Counted from the stretch's first letter, positions 1 through 9,418 are shown. The stretch: 64,000 nt of DNA from Candidatus Peregrinibacteria bacterium HGW-Peregrinibacteria-1 (GCA_002839505.1 PGYE01000001.1:585995-649994), one strand, 5' to 3'. Numbers and translations: made by a program. The notes: a model not told the origin generated them from the sequence alone.

Positions 1-102
1 AGCCGCCGGCGGTACTGCAAAAGCAATGTTATAATTACCAAACAGGCCAACCATAAACGAGAACATTATCGACAGCGCAAACATTTTTTTCTTAAAAATC
101 AT
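1..102 (-). CDS. Exported protein, 5' end only (runs off window)
   Basis: The first 102 bases, read on the minus strand, are an uninterrupted start of a gene: ATG followed by 34 codons that remain open at the window edge. The peptide has a lysine-rich start (IFKKK), a hydrophobic core of about 18 residues and an AFA-like signal peptidase I site just before VPP, so it is a textbook signal peptide. The mature part is outside the window, so the function cannot be named. An internal ATG at codon 7 is an alternative start. No Shine-Dalgarno motif precedes either start. It is absent from the ORF track because it is truncated. Confidence 0.7.
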   Translation of the reverse strand, partial: MIFKKKMFALSIMFSFMVGLFGNYNIAFAVPPAA

Positions 103-220
103 AAAAGTGAGGTTAATGTGATTAAATTAAAGTGCTTGTATAAGCAGAACACACTATATGGGATCTGGAAAGACTAGTACAGTAAACGAAGTAGACGCGT
201 ACTTTCATTGTTTAATGCCT

Positions 221-261
221 CAAGAACCCCACATTACCGTTAAGTAATAATGGGGTTCTTG
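221..261 (-). terminator. Strong hairpin, possible terminator of the DUF5663 gene
   Basis: CAAGAACCCCA and TGGGGTTCTTG form a perfect 11-bp stem, with a further ATTAC/GTAAT stem above it. It lies just downstream of the DUF5663 gene. Neither side has a clear T-run, so it may be a processing or attenuating hairpin rather than a classical intrinsic terminator. Confidence 0.5.
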
Positions 262-293
262 TAGAATTGATGACTATATGACTATCCGCACAA

Positions 294-620
294 CTATTGG
301 CTTGAATGCTTATCAATAACCTCCTGAGTGTTTTTCACATGCATCGCAAACTCTTCCACCAATCGCACTGACTCCTCAATAGCTATATCTGAGAGCTTAA
401 TATTGCGATCTGTTAGATATTTATCTGCCGCATCACCTTCCATATCGGTAAACTCCGCGAACTCATCCTCCGACAGCATATCCGCCAGCCGTAGGATCAC
501 GGCCTCATCCACGCTATCGCTAAACTGGGCGGCAATTGACTCCTTTTCTTCAGCCGGCAAATCATCAATGCCCATCGCTTTAAAGAGTTCTTCAAGGTTC
601 AAATTATCAGTATTGCTCAT
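294..620 (-). CDS. DUF5663-type small acidic protein
   Basis: This is a 108-residue acidic, all-helical protein with no membrane segment or signal peptide. The N-terminal half (GIDDLPAEEKESIAAQ, then AVILRLADMLSEDE) follows the pattern of DUF5663, a short domain common in Patescibacteria: a leucine-rich helix, a glutamate-rich turn and a second helix ending in Leu-Ser-Glu/Asp. Function is unknown in the family. It lies 48 bp downstream of the 999-residue gene on the same strand and may be co-transcribed with it. The family call is from memory of the domain pattern. Confidence 0.6.
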   Translation of the reverse strand: MSNTDNLNLEELFKAMGIDDLPAEEKESIAAQFSDSVDEAVILRLADMLSEDEFAEFTDMEGDAADKYLTDRNIKLSDIAIEESVRLVEEFAMHVKNTQEVIDKHSSQ

Positions 621-668
621 AGTATTTAAATTTTATTTTTGTATAAATTAACTTTTGATTGGTAAATA

Positions 669-3668
669 TTATCTGTTGTTTATCTGACCATTTAACATCT
701 TCCAAGAATACTCAGTGTCAAACAATCTCTTGGCAACCTCACCTGAATCCAGATTAGCACGGCTGGCAATACTTTCAACAGTAGCTTTATCAAACGTTAT
801 TTTGTCGTGATTCCAGAAGCGTTTCAAGGACTCCGTGTTTTCCGACATGTTCAAGAGATCCGACCTGATTGCTACACGATCCGATGCATCCATCTCAGGG
901 AATAACCTGTTAAAGATATCATATAAACCAGGATCCTTATCCATCACTCCACCGGCTTTCAATACCGGCATATCATCATCTGGAATCTCAAAGGTCAATT
1001 TTTCACCCTTATTCAAGGCCTCTAGAAACTCAGAACCCGTCCCCGGCGGAGTAATCACATTATTGATCGCATTATTAGTATCACCAGCGATATCAGCGGG
1101 ATTCAGAGGAACATTTAACCTTGGATCAATGGGTTTCAGCTGCTCATCAAGTAGACTGGTGCCCCCATTACCGACTTTTGTGAACCCTTCTGGCCCAGAA
1201 TCAGGTACTGGTGGCGTAGTGCCAGGCACTGGCCCTGGAGGAGTGATGCCTGGGTCAACTGGGGGAGTGGTGCCAGGCCCTGGATCAGGTCCAGGAGGAG
1301 TGGTACCTGTATCACCTTGTTCCCACCAAAAACCTTCTTCTGTATCAACTCCAGGCCCCGGTGGCGTCGCAGCATCTCCGCCACCAAACACGGCATCCAC
1401 AGCTTGCGAAGCCCCATATCCCAGTGCTAAAGATGCTCCAATTGCAGCACCGTATTCTCCTATGCGCCTCTTCCATAGGTTTTCTTGCTGTTTCTCCAGT
1501 TCTTTTAATTTAGTTTCAAACTCAGCATTAAGCCACTCACTCATTTTTGTAATCCTCTGAGCAGGACTGTCTTCATATAAAAATATTGCACCATCTTGTT
1601 CCAGTTTTCTATTAATGCTTGAAATCATACCAGCCTTAACATTGTCCATATCAAAATTCGCCAGACCCGGAGTTTCAAACAATTGTCCGTTAGCTGATTG
1701 ACCAGCGTCTCTTACCATAGTTTGACGACCAGATTGTCTGACAGCCTTCTGGTGATAACCAGCATATGAATTCCCACCAACCATCTTATAGCCGGCTCTC
1801 TTCGCAGTATCATGAAGTAACATTGTGGAAGCACCTTTTAGACCCATAACCACTCCAAAACCTAATGGTCCACCCAAGGCTCCTCCCGCTACTGCGAGTG
1901 ATACACCTAATGCCGTTCGATATTTCCACTTTATTCTTGACCATTTACCAAGCATCTCTCTCGAACCTTCCAAAGCCTTGCTCAACACTCCTGACTTATC
2001 TTTTTTATATTCAATACGCTTCTTGGTTATCTCTCGACTGGTCTTAAAGAAGGCATCAATTCTGTTAGACATAAACATCAACCTCTGAGTTTTATCAGTG
2101 AGGTCAACACCATTAGCCGCTGCTTCCGTTTCTTGTTTCAGTGTCCCAAGTAGCCCCTCTCTGGCTGGATCTAAAGTTAGCGCCTTCTCCTTCCCCTTTG
2201 ACTCTATCGCTTTCGCATAATCGGAAACAGCCACCTCTGGCGTGAATTCTCGATATCTCACCTCTAGATTTTTGCCATTTTTTACAATCTGCGCTCGATT
2301 TCCGGACCGTGCCATCGCTAAGTTACGAAGGATTGCAATCTGTTCCACAGTCATAGAAGCACCCCCCTGAATATAGACGTATGTCTCTTCAGGAGTACCA
2401 GAAGGAACCATTTGATCTGGACTATCTATATTAATTTCATGAGCACTAAAATACCTAAGCATCTCTTCAGCAAAGTTTGCTTTAGTAATCTCGGGTAAGT
2501 TTTGTTCACGTTCTTCCTCACGTTCTTCCTCACGTTCTTCCTCACGTTCTTCCTCACGTTCTTCTTCACGCTCTTCCTCACGTTCTTCTTCTCGCTCTTC
2601 TTCGGCCAAGTCTAATATTCGCCTTATTCTCTCAGCAGAAGTGCCTAAGCAATTTGCCACATTAGCTATGTTTTGCTCTTCTGTATTTTGATCTTCTGTT
2701 TCATGATTTACTTCCATCTCTGCGGTCATAGCATGTTTCACAAACCCGATTGCATCAGAGTCGTCCGGTATGAGCTCATCTAAAGTAAGGTCAGGATTTT
2801 CATCAAAGAGGCTCAGTAGTTGGGGGTAATCACTATCCGCCAGTAGGCGGTTGGCTTCTCCTAGTACTTCTTCATCGATCGGATTTTTTAACGATTCACT
2901 CATCTTAGGTTTTGTTAAGGAAGGTTTAATTATACCACTATCAGTGCTGGAGTCAAGCTTCGTTGAAGCTTCCTCCTCAGTCTCTTTTTGCTTTGGTCTC
3001 CCACTTTCAGCCAGTTTTTGCATAACAAATTCTCTTCTTTTCTCATCAGTTATAGCCGTTATGTTATCCTCCAAATAATCCTCCGCCCCCTTCTCAATAA
3101 ATACTGATACCGCCGTCTCAAACATTTCGTCCGAAAATGAATTAATACTACCAAAAATTTCATCCGCCAATTTAACAGTCAACTTATTTCTGCTTTTCCG
3201 TATAAAACCAAACATCTCCTCACCTTTACCGCCATCAAGCAGAGACTTCACCATCATAGGTGTCAACACCCTTACGCTCTCAAGATTTTCAGCCAATAAA
3301 TCTACATGTCCTTCTCTAAATAACCTTTCAGCCCTCTTCTTACGCTCCGACCTATTGGCCGCCCTGTCAAGAAAAAGCTTGACAGCAGCACTATCCCATT
3401 TCATTGTTGATGGATCTAGCTTCGGCACACCTTTTATTGTATACACAACTTCACCAGCATCACCCCTATCTACATCTATTGATGTAACACCATCTAATTC
3501 AAGGACAACTCTTTCTACATCCAGCCGAACCTCACCTCTTATTTCATCTATCCGGTGCACCACCTCACGATCAACGCCATCCCCTTTCTCTTGTACGGTA
3601 AGCGTATCAACTGGCTCAGCTCCTTCTAAAGGCTTTCCATTATTTGTAGTTTTATTACCACTAGACAT
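669..3668 (-). CDS. Large unrecognised protein with charged helix, hydrophobic segments and Pro-rich linker
   Basis: I do not recognise a family. The 999-residue protein has a mostly helical, charged N-terminal half and a tandem (EEER)8 block at about residues 355-386. There are hydrophobic Gly/Ala-rich stretches at about 583-613 (probable membrane hairpin) and 734-762. A Pro/Gly/Thr-rich low-complexity linker (PGTTPP-like units) covers about 765-850, before a globular C-terminus of about 150 residues. Such a layout fits a membrane-anchored protein with an extended arm. It is divergent from the 662-residue gene, with 179 bp between them, and has its own consensus promoter. There is no Shine-Dalgarno motif before the ATG. 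Function unknown. Confidence 0.85.
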   Translation of the reverse strand: MSSGNKTTNNGKPLEGAEPVDTLTVQEKGDGVDREVVHRIDEIRGEVRLDVERVVLELDGVTSIDVDRGDAGEVVYTIKGVPKLDPSTMKWDSAAVKLFLDRAANRSERKKRAERLFREGHVDLLAENLESVRVLTPMMVKSLLDGGKGEEMFGFIRKSRNKLTVKLADEIFGSINSFSDEMFETAVSVFIEKGAEDYLEDNITAITDEKRREFVMQKLAESGRPKQKETEEEASTKLDSSTDSGIIKPSLTKPKMSESLKNPIDEEVLGEANRLLADSDYPQLLSLFDENPDLTLDELIPDDSDAIGFVKHAMTAEMEVNHETEDQNTEEQNIANVANCLGTSAERIRRILDLAEEEREEEREEEREEEREEEREEEREEEREEEREQNLPEITKANFAEEMLRYFSAHEINIDSPDQMVPSGTPEETYVYIQGGASMTVEQIAILRNLAMARSGNRAQIVKNGKNLEVRYREFTPEVAVSDYAKAIESKGKEKALTLDPAREGLLGTLKQETEAAANGVDLTDKTQRLMFMSNRIDAFFKTSREITKKRIEYKKDKSGVLSKALEGSREMLGKWSRIKWKYRTALGVSLAVAGGALGGPLGFGVVMGLKGASTMLLHDTAKRAGYKMVGGNSYAGYHQKAVRQSGRQTMVRDAGQSANGQLFETPGLANFDMDNVKAGMISSINRKLEQDGAIFLYEDSPAQRITKMSEWLNAEFETKLKELEKQQENLWKRRIGEYGAAIGASLALGYGASQAVDAVFGGGDAATPPGPGVDTEEGFWWEQGDTGTTPPGPDPGPGTTPPVDPGITPPGPVPGTTPPVPDSGPEGFTKVGNGGTSLLDEQLKPIDPRLNVPLNPADIAGDTNNAINNVITPPGTGSEFLEALNKGEKLTFEIPDDDMPVLKAGGVMDKDPGLYDIFNRLFPEMDASDRVAIRSDLLNMSENTESLKRFWNHDKITFDKATVESIASRANLDSGEVAKRLFDTEYSWKMLNGQINNR
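2509..2604. repeat. 12-bp minisatellite, 8 units, coding (EEER)8
   Basis: Eight head-to-tail 12-bp units of the type CGTTCTTCCTCA (plus-strand reading). The first four are identical and the last four carry C/T changes that are mostly synonymous. The unit length is a multiple of three, so copy-number change keeps the reading frame. On the minus strand it codes EEER repeated eight times. Confidence 0.95.
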
Positions 3669-3694
3669 CGGTGTTTTTAAAAATAAATCTTGAA

Positions 3695-3723
3695 ATTATA
3701 CATCATAACCGGCCCAATGTCAA
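3695..3723 (-). promoter_or_regulatory. Consensus promoter of the 999-residue gene
   Basis: On the minus strand TTGACA is followed by exactly 17 bases and TATAAT, a perfect sigma-70 type promoter. The predicted start of transcription is about 20 bases before the ATG, giving a short leader without a Shine-Dalgarno motif. Confidence 0.85.
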
Positions 3724-3808
3724 AACCACAACTTCCACAAAACCCCTCAGCCCAAGATCCATCCCAAAACGACCCCCCATTACAGCACTTTTATCTCAAA
3801 AGAATTTA

Positions 3809-3817
3809 TGATATAAT
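3809..3817 (+). promoter_or_regulatory. Extended -10 promoter of the 662-residue gene/operon
   Basis: TGATATAAT is a perfect extended -10 (TGN-TATAAT) 30 bases before the ATG. The -35 region is poor, as is usual for extended -10 promoters. It would drive the co-directional run of unknown genes. Confidence 0.65.
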
Positions 3818-3847
3818 AAACGGATTAATTTAATTCAAACTTCTCAA

Positions 3848-5836
3848 ATGCGAGATTATAGAAATCACAAATTCCTTTATGGGATCGAGTCCAGGCTCCT
3901 TCGGGAAACACCTGAGTTTAAACTCACACCACCCGATCTCATGTCCGAAAGAACCCCTCAGGATGGAGTTTTGGAGAATGCAAAAATTCAAGAAATGCAT
4001 CAATCTCAGCGAGAACGCCTTAAAGTCGAAATACCTGAGCATCCTACAATTGATGCAACCTCTGAAATTCCTAAGATCATCGCCCCGGCACCTTCCGCGA
4101 AAGAAAATCCGGAAGCTGAAAAGACTGGAGTCACACTACCTGAATCCCGCATGTTGGATCGCGAAAAATATCAAGAATCCGTGAAAAAGCAGAATGTTGA
4201 TGAACTGGTCAAGTATTTTGATGTTTCCAAAATTGTTACCGAAAGTATGAAAAGTCCGGTTATTCCCGAGACTTTTTCTGTCACCAACGAACACAATTTA
4301 AAAACCGCCTACGAGTACTTCATCAGCATCGGAATCAAGGAAGATGACATTTTTAAAGACACCTTTGCAATTCTTCTGCAGGCGATCAACAGCAACCCTT
4401 ACGAAAAAGACCCTGCCCAAATGGCCTTGTTCAAAAATCCCGATGCCAACCTAAACGAAATAAGACTCCTCCAGCCCGGCGACTTCGGCAAAGACTTTGC
4501 CACCGCTTATCAAAATTTCAACCTCATGAGATCCCTCTCCGCGAAAGCCAATAATGGCCTCATCAGCGCCGTCACTCACGCTAAAGAACGCGCTAAAACC
4601 GACGGCACCGGAGCACTCGACGATGTCAAAGAGTTTGGCAAAGACATTGCTGGAGCATTCAGTAAAGCCTGGAGAGAAAAAGACTGGGTAAAACTCGCAC
4701 TCTTCGGTGGGGGAATATTCGCCACCTACAAATTGATTCAGACCATCTTCCCAAAGGGGGAATCCGGTAAAGGAGGAAAATGGTTTAAAGGACTGGCGCT
4801 ATTAGGTGTTGCCGGAGTCGGAGTCGGATACCTCCTCAAAGAATCCGGACACGACCTAATTGGAGACGCCTTTGGCAAAAACACCGACAAAGAGCTCTTC
4901 GGCCCCATGAAGGAAATAGTGGAAAAACACGACCTCTTAAAAAACCGCAACATTGACTTTGAAACCATGGCACGAATATCACAAGTCGATGCCGCCGGAC
5001 TTGACGAGCTGAAAGAAAACGCCCAAGGAAGCCGCAAAATAGCCCCAAAAAAATACCCCAGCATCTTCAAACTCGACGAATTCGATCATCCCGGCAAATC
5101 AGAAAAACTTTATAATGTTGCCAGCGGTCTCGAACAAATATACTACAACATAATTCAAGAAGCCGACAAAGAACGCTACGGCAAATTAACCTACCAACAA
5201 TTTTTAGGCAGACACCCTGGCATAACAGTTGCCGGAATAGTCTCAATCGCAACACTCCTCGAAAATATGCCAAGGCTCCAAGCCCAGGCCGAACAATATC
5301 AGTCCGCCAAAGAGACCCTCGTCAAAGTATTCGGCTCAGAAAATGTCAAATTCAGCCTCGAAAAAGATCTTGGCATCAACGAACAGGGCAATCTAAAAGT
5401 CCGCATCATGGAATTCCCGATTTTACTTGTTCCGACAGCCCGCGGCTACCAACTATCCTTCGGCACCGGCGAAACCCCTGAGCCTTATGAGGTAGGGGAA
5501 GTCATTAATTTAATTACTGAAGTTATTTTATCGCATCCCAATTATGACGGACAAGTACTCTCCCAAGACTCCATAGAAAAAGCCCACGACACCACCACGG
5601 AATTTTTGAAGGCGGTAGTCGAAGAAGCTTACAAGAAAAAATTTGAAATAACTGAAACATCCACCACACAAATAACATCTCAGTACAAATACGGAAAATG
5701 GCAAATCTACAAAGACGGCACCCTCGCCGACAAACTCGTCATAACAATTAACCCACGCGGAAGAGTCGAAATTGAAGACACATCCGAGGATGAAGAGCAG
5801 GAAGAGGAGGCTTCACCGGAAGCAACAGAAGAATAA
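3848..5836 (+). CDS. Unrecognised membrane protein, first gene of the accessory operon
   Basis: No family is recognised in this 662-residue protein. Residues 1-130 are polar and probably disordered. A helical region follows, then two hydrophobic segments at about 281-300 (LALFGGGIFATYKLIQTIF) and 313-333 (LALLGVAGVGVGYLL) separated by a short Lys/Gly-rich turn, so both ends should lie on the same side of the membrane. The C-terminal half is soluble and ends in an acidic Glu-rich tail. The hairpin resembles, in layout rather than close sequence, the one shared by the 1028- and 1334-residue proteins downstream. It heads a run of five co-directional genes with small gaps. Confidence 0.85.
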   Translation: MRDYRNHKFLYGIESRLLRETPEFKLTPPDLMSERTPQDGVLENAKIQEMHQSQRERLKVEIPEHPTIDATSEIPKIIAPAPSAKENPEAEKTGVTLPESRMLDREKYQESVKKQNVDELVKYFDVSKIVTESMKSPVIPETFSVTNEHNLKTAYEYFISIGIKEDDIFKDTFAILLQAINSNPYEKDPAQMALFKNPDANLNEIRLLQPGDFGKDFATAYQNFNLMRSLSAKANNGLISAVTHAKERAKTDGTGALDDVKEFGKDIAGAFSKAWREKDWVKLALFGGGIFATYKLIQTIFPKGESGKGGKWFKGLALLGVAGVGVGYLLKESGHDLIGDAFGKNTDKELFGPMKEIVEKHDLLKNRNIDFETMARISQVDAAGLDELKENAQGSRKIAPKKYPSIFKLDEFDHPGKSEKLYNVASGLEQIYYNIIQEADKERYGKLTYQQFLGRHPGITVAGIVSIATLLENMPRLQAQAEQYQSAKETLVKVFGSENVKFSLEKDLGINEQGNLKVRIMEFPILLVPTARGYQLSFGTGETPEPYEVGEVINLITEVILSHPNYDGQVLSQDSIEKAHDTTTEFLKAVVEEAYKKKFEITETSTTQITSQYKYGKWQIYKDGTLADKLVITINPRGRVEIEDTSEDEEQEEEASPEATEE

Positions 5837-5873
5837 ACATTAATAATAAAAACAAAACCTAAAACAACAATCC

Positions 5874-6041
5874 ATGAATAAAACAACCCTCGAAGAAGAA
5901 AAAAAACTGGACTACCTCATGGCTCTACTCAAGAAACAACAAATTTATAAAAGCCAAGTTGAAGCCAGCCACCTCCGTGAAATGATCAAAGCCAGCGGAA
6001 AAGGCGACCAACTTCTCGAATTTTATTCTCAATTTATTTAA
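5874..6041 (+). CDS. 55-residue helical microprotein
   Basis: This short ORF is below the cut-off of the supplied ORF track. It runs from ATG to TAA through 55 codons, starts 37 bases after the 662-residue gene and ends 17 bases before the 83-residue gene. Codon choice (CTC, GCC, AGC, GAA) matches its neighbours. The product is charged and fully helical in character (EEEKKLDYLMALLKKQQIY), without a membrane segment. It fills what would otherwise be a 220-bp gap in an operon with very small gaps, which supports it as a real gene. No function can be assigned. Confidence 0.65.
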   Translation: MNKTTLEEEKKLDYLMALLKKQQIYKSQVEASHLREMIKASGKGDQLLEFYSQFI

Positions 6042-6058
6042 ATCTCACCTCAAACACT

Positions 6059-6310
6059 ATGTCACAATCAAACATCAAACTAACACCGCAAGAGTTTACC
6101 GAGCTCCTTCACCAGACATCACTTGATGCCGAGCAAAAACAAATGGTAATTGACCTACTACCACTCCTAACTCCCGACCAGATCAATCAAGTCGCCGAAG
6201 AACTCCGCAAAAACGCTCGCGAATTTGACCGCATCCTCACCAACATGGAATCCGAGCAAAACAAAGCAATCCTAGATCACGAAATCAAACAAAAACAAAA
6301 TAATCAATAA
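6059..6310 (+). CDS. Small helical protein of unknown function
   Basis: An 83-residue polar, helical protein with no signal peptide or membrane segment. Two similar helix starts, LTPQEFTELL and LTPDQINQVAEEL, suggest a small helical bundle. It lies two bases before the 1028-residue gene and is clearly part of the same operon, so translational coupling is likely. It may be a small partner of the membrane proteins around it; this is inferred from position only. Confidence 0.75.
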   Translation: MSQSNIKLTPQEFTELLHQTSLDAEQKQMVIDLLPLLTPDQINQVAEELRKNAREFDRILTNMESEQNKAILDHEIKQKQNNQ

Positions 6311-6312
6311 CG

Positions 6313-9300
6313 ATGACACCGGAGCCAACCCCAAACACACCACAGGAACAACTTTCTCCTCCAGGAACCGATGAAGTAATAACTCCCAATCCCGAAATTC
6401 AGGCAAACCCTGAGAAATTTGCCGATGCCGCTCAAGAGGAGCTCGACAAAGAGAAAAGCCCTGAAAAAAAACGCGCCCGCGAACGCGTCCGTGAACTGGC
6501 CAAAAAAACCAAAGACAAAGTCGACACAACACTCAAAGTCAGTAGTGGCATGAAAGCCGCTATGGGAGTTGGAGGAGTAATTCTCGGCGCAATCCTCATC
6601 AGCAAAATGTTCAGCAGCAAAAAAGAAACCGAAAGCAGCAACAACTCCACCCTCAAAACCATCCTCGGAATAGGGGCCCTCGGAGCCGGACTTTACGCCC
6701 TCGACAAATACACCGGCCTCCCATTCGGCAAAAAATACTCTCGCTACATCGACAATTTATTAAAAGGCGACGACAAAGAAAAAAAGGCAAAAGAAAAAGC
6801 CGAGAAAAAAGAAGCCGAAAAGCCCAAAGGGCCACCGGAGGGATATATAACATATGGGGCAGGAATCAACGAAACACTTGAAAGCACGGCTCCCGAACTA
6901 CAAAAATCTATACGATCCAATAGAGAGGGGCTTGGTCTTGCCGCATGGTTCACCGGTGCATTTGGTGGACTAGTTGATGCTGTCAAAGGAACAGGCAAGA
7001 TGGGAGGTGGAGCATTCTTGAGTCTAGCTCAAGGCACTGTTGACACAGTAACTGGACACCCAATTGCTTCAGTTTTTGCCGGAGCCGCAATTGTTAGCAA
7101 TATGGACAAAATTAAATTCCCAGAAGACTCTGAGTTTCGATACATGCCGAAAGACCCAACAAAACGTGCAGATCACTTTAAGAGAATGTTCAAGACAGAA
7201 GAAGTACAAGCATGGTTGGACGAGCAAGACCTGCATCTCGACCACGCCCAAATTGACAAAATATCAGGGATTATAGGTAACCCCGATGAACTCAAAAAAT
7301 TTCTCAATGAACATGTAAAAGTGGATAAGCTTGCTGATATGACCGTCGAAGCTATAGCTCTTTCCAATAGAAAAACATTGAATTCGCATAATATTGAATT
7401 TCTTACCAGGCTAAGGATCGATCTCAACAATCAATTTGCCCAAAACCACCAAGCTGAAGAATTAAAAACGCAATACAAGAACGCAATCAAAAACGCGCAA
7501 TATCGACTCCGCCAAAATTCGATAGAGAAGTCAATGACCGAAGAGCAGCTCAATCAACACCGCAAAGAAATCCTAGAACAACTGCTTGCAAACTTAAAAT
7601 CAATAGAAATATTAGACATACAGCTTGGAGAGGACAACATATATCGGTATGCCATCAGAAATGAAGAAGGATTTTTTGGTTGGGACCAATATACTCCTCT
7701 ATTCGTAGACCCCAGCTTATCCTTAGCTGACCAATCGGAAAAAGCCAATGACGCCATGCTCGAAAGTGCCGGTTATCTTGCAGCATTTGGAGACAATGGC
7801 TTCATTGAAGGTATTCGGGAACGCCTCGGATCCGTTAAAGAACGAGTCGATCAAGGAGAATCGGTTATTACCATTGTTGGAGGAGAAGCTCTTGAGATGA
7901 AGCTTGATACTCTTGAAACATTATATATTGGTCCTTTCAAGATCGTTGGGAACCTAGTTGCAGGTGCATGGAATGGGGCGACAGGAGAAGATGGAACGCT
8001 GGAAGTTGCCACAGCTTTTCAAGAATACGGCAAGGGAATAGCTGCAATGGCGATGTTTGGAACATCAGTAGGAATTGCCAAAGCAGTTACTTCATTGGTG
8101 ACCAAAGGTCCAAAAACAACATATCTCAACATTAAAAACCGAGGTCTTTTGGCTCCAGGGAAGGCAATACTTGGATGGGCCGCTTGGCCATATAAGGGTG
8201 CCGTTAAGATAAAAGACTTACTATATCCACCGATCCGAGAAATGGTGCACATGGGAGGGCCAATCAAAGGAATTTCAGAACATGCTGGAAATCTAAATAA
8301 ACTTTATAGGGGACGAATGTCCGTACACCTAGAAGAATTGAAGAACAGTGCAATAGCACGGTTTCTCCGCAATCCGCTTAGCGGCAAAAACTATCGGGGG
8401 AGAATAGGGGATGCCCGTAGAGCGCTTGTTGAACGGCAAAAGGTATATAATGAACTACTTGAGCACAGAATAAAGCATGGCCTAAGTCCAACCGCAGTAC
8501 CACTTAGTGATATTGATAGAACAAGATTAATTAAGGGACTGCACGAGAGAGGTCAAATGACAATGGCTGCGGCAGAAGCGATACTTAAACCTAGAGGAGC
8601 AAGCCGAATCGACATTATAATAAATAAATTTGAATCCCAAGCACTCATTCCACAGCAAGAACATGTGAAAAAATTTCATGCCTTCTTGGAGCTTGAGCAT
8701 ATAAGAAATGAAGTAGCCGTTGCACAGGAATCTAAAGGACCAGCACGTGCTGAAAAAATAAAATATGTAAACGAGAAACTGAAAAAAATAGGTATTACAG
8801 ATTTTGAACTAAATGATAGCAATTTCGATGCCACCCAAAAACGCTTGTCTTCCATCATTGACAACCCCGAAGAATTTAAAAAAGTCACCGGAATTGATCA
8901 TCCTTCGCAAGCCTCCCCCGAAACTCCCTCCCGCCCGCCTCTCGACGCCGAAGCTAGACTCAGAGACACCCGTACCGCCCTCAAGGCATCGCACGAGGCC
9001 GCCGTTCGCGGAGACCTCACCCCCGAGCAATATCGCCAAGCCCTTAAAGAAGCGCAATCAAACCTCCGCTCAGCTGGAATCGAAGTCGACCTTGGAAAAA
9101 TTGATGACATCAAGACTCCACAAGATGTTGCTACCCACGCTACACAACGAAGTACTCAAGTTAACGGAATTATCGAGGCACTCGGCACCCCCGAGGGAAC
9201 CGCAAGAATGCAGGCCGATACCATTAAAGCTGGAAGTGCAAAACCCGCCCCAACACCCGCTGATGTCCCCGGAGCGAAAAGAGTTGGTGGTGACATTGAA

Positions 9301-9399
9301 GCCGGCCGCCAACACCCCGGTGCGACCCCCGACAAACCGACCGGCTCCCCCGACGCACCGCATCGTAGACCCAAAGCACCAGGAAGACTTGGTAGATAA
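6313..9399 (+). CDS. Large membrane protein, paralogue A (two-TM N-terminal region)
   Basis: No known family is seen in this 1028-residue protein. After a polar N-terminus come two hydrophobic segments at about 80-100 and 112-132, then the block GAGLYALDKYTGLPFGKKY, which is nearly identical in the next gene (GAGLYALDKYTGAPFGKKY). Further Gly/Ala-rich hydrophobic stretches lie at about 215-265 and 575-600. The C-terminal 200 residues are Pro/Ala-rich and probably disordered. Base composition changes inside the gene: about 6840-8810 has G equal to or above C and uses GGA, GCA and CTT codons, while both ends are C-rich like the neighbours. That suggests exchange of the central part. Function unknown. 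Confidence 0.85.
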   Translation: MTPEPTPNTPQEQLSPPGTDEVITPNPEIQANPEKFADAAQEELDKEKSPEKKRARERVRELAKKTKDKVDTTLKVSSGMKAAMGVGGVILGAILISKMFSSKKETESSNNSTLKTILGIGALGAGLYALDKYTGLPFGKKYSRYIDNLLKGDDKEKKAKEKAEKKEAEKPKGPPEGYITYGAGINETLESTAPELQKSIRSNREGLGLAAWFTGAFGGLVDAVKGTGKMGGGAFLSLAQGTVDTVTGHPIASVFAGAAIVSNMDKIKFPEDSEFRYMPKDPTKRADHFKRMFKTEEVQAWLDEQDLHLDHAQIDKISGIIGNPDELKKFLNEHVKVDKLADMTVEAIALSNRKTLNSHNIEFLTRLRIDLNNQFAQNHQAEELKTQYKNAIKNAQYRLRQNSIEKSMTEEQLNQHRKEILEQLLANLKSIEILDIQLGEDNIYRYAIRNEEGFFGWDQYTPLFVDPSLSLADQSEKANDAMLESAGYLAAFGDNGFIEGIRERLGSVKERVDQGESVITIVGGEALEMKLDTLETLYIGPFKIVGNLVAGAWNGATGEDGTLEVATAFQEYGKGIAAMAMFGTSVGIAKAVTSLVTKGPKTTYLNIKNRGLLAPGKAILGWAAWPYKGAVKIKDLLYPPIREMVHMGGPIKGISEHAGNLNKLYRGRMSVHLEELKNSAIARFLRNPLSGKNYRGRIGDARRALVERQKVYNELLEHRIKHGLSPTAVPLSDIDRTRLIKGLHERGQMTMAAAEAILKPRGASRIDIIINKFESQALIPQQEHVKKFHAFLELEHIRNEVAVAQESKGPARAEKIKYVNEKLKKIGITDFELNDSNFDATQKRLSSIIDNPEEFKKVTGIDHPSQASPETPSRPPLDAEARLRDTRTALKASHEAAVRGDLTPEQYRQALKEAQSNLRSAGIEVDLGKIDDIKTPQDVATHATQRSTQVNGIIEALGTPEGTARMQADTIKAGSAKPAPTPADVPGAKRVGGDIEAGRQHPGATPDKPTGSPDAPHRRPKAPGRLGR

Positions 9400-9418
9400 T
9401 TATTGAAAGCCCAAAAAC

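Noticed and set aside
835-1560. Plus-strand ORF of 241 residues
   Set aside because: It is the mirror of the 999-residue gene; its Pro/Gly/Ser-rich product comes from the Pro-rich linker on the other strand.
2509-2604. Short tandem units as a CRISPR array
   Set aside because: Units are contiguous 12-mers with no spacers and lie in a coding frame.
8813-9406. Plus-strand ORF of 197 residues
   Set aside because: Out-of-frame shadow in the C-rich end of the 1028-residue gene; Pro/Arg/Lys-rich product with no family character.
9401-9418. Promoter between the two giant paralogues
   Set aside because: The gap is only 19 bp and shows no promoter-like boxes; co-transcription is simpler.
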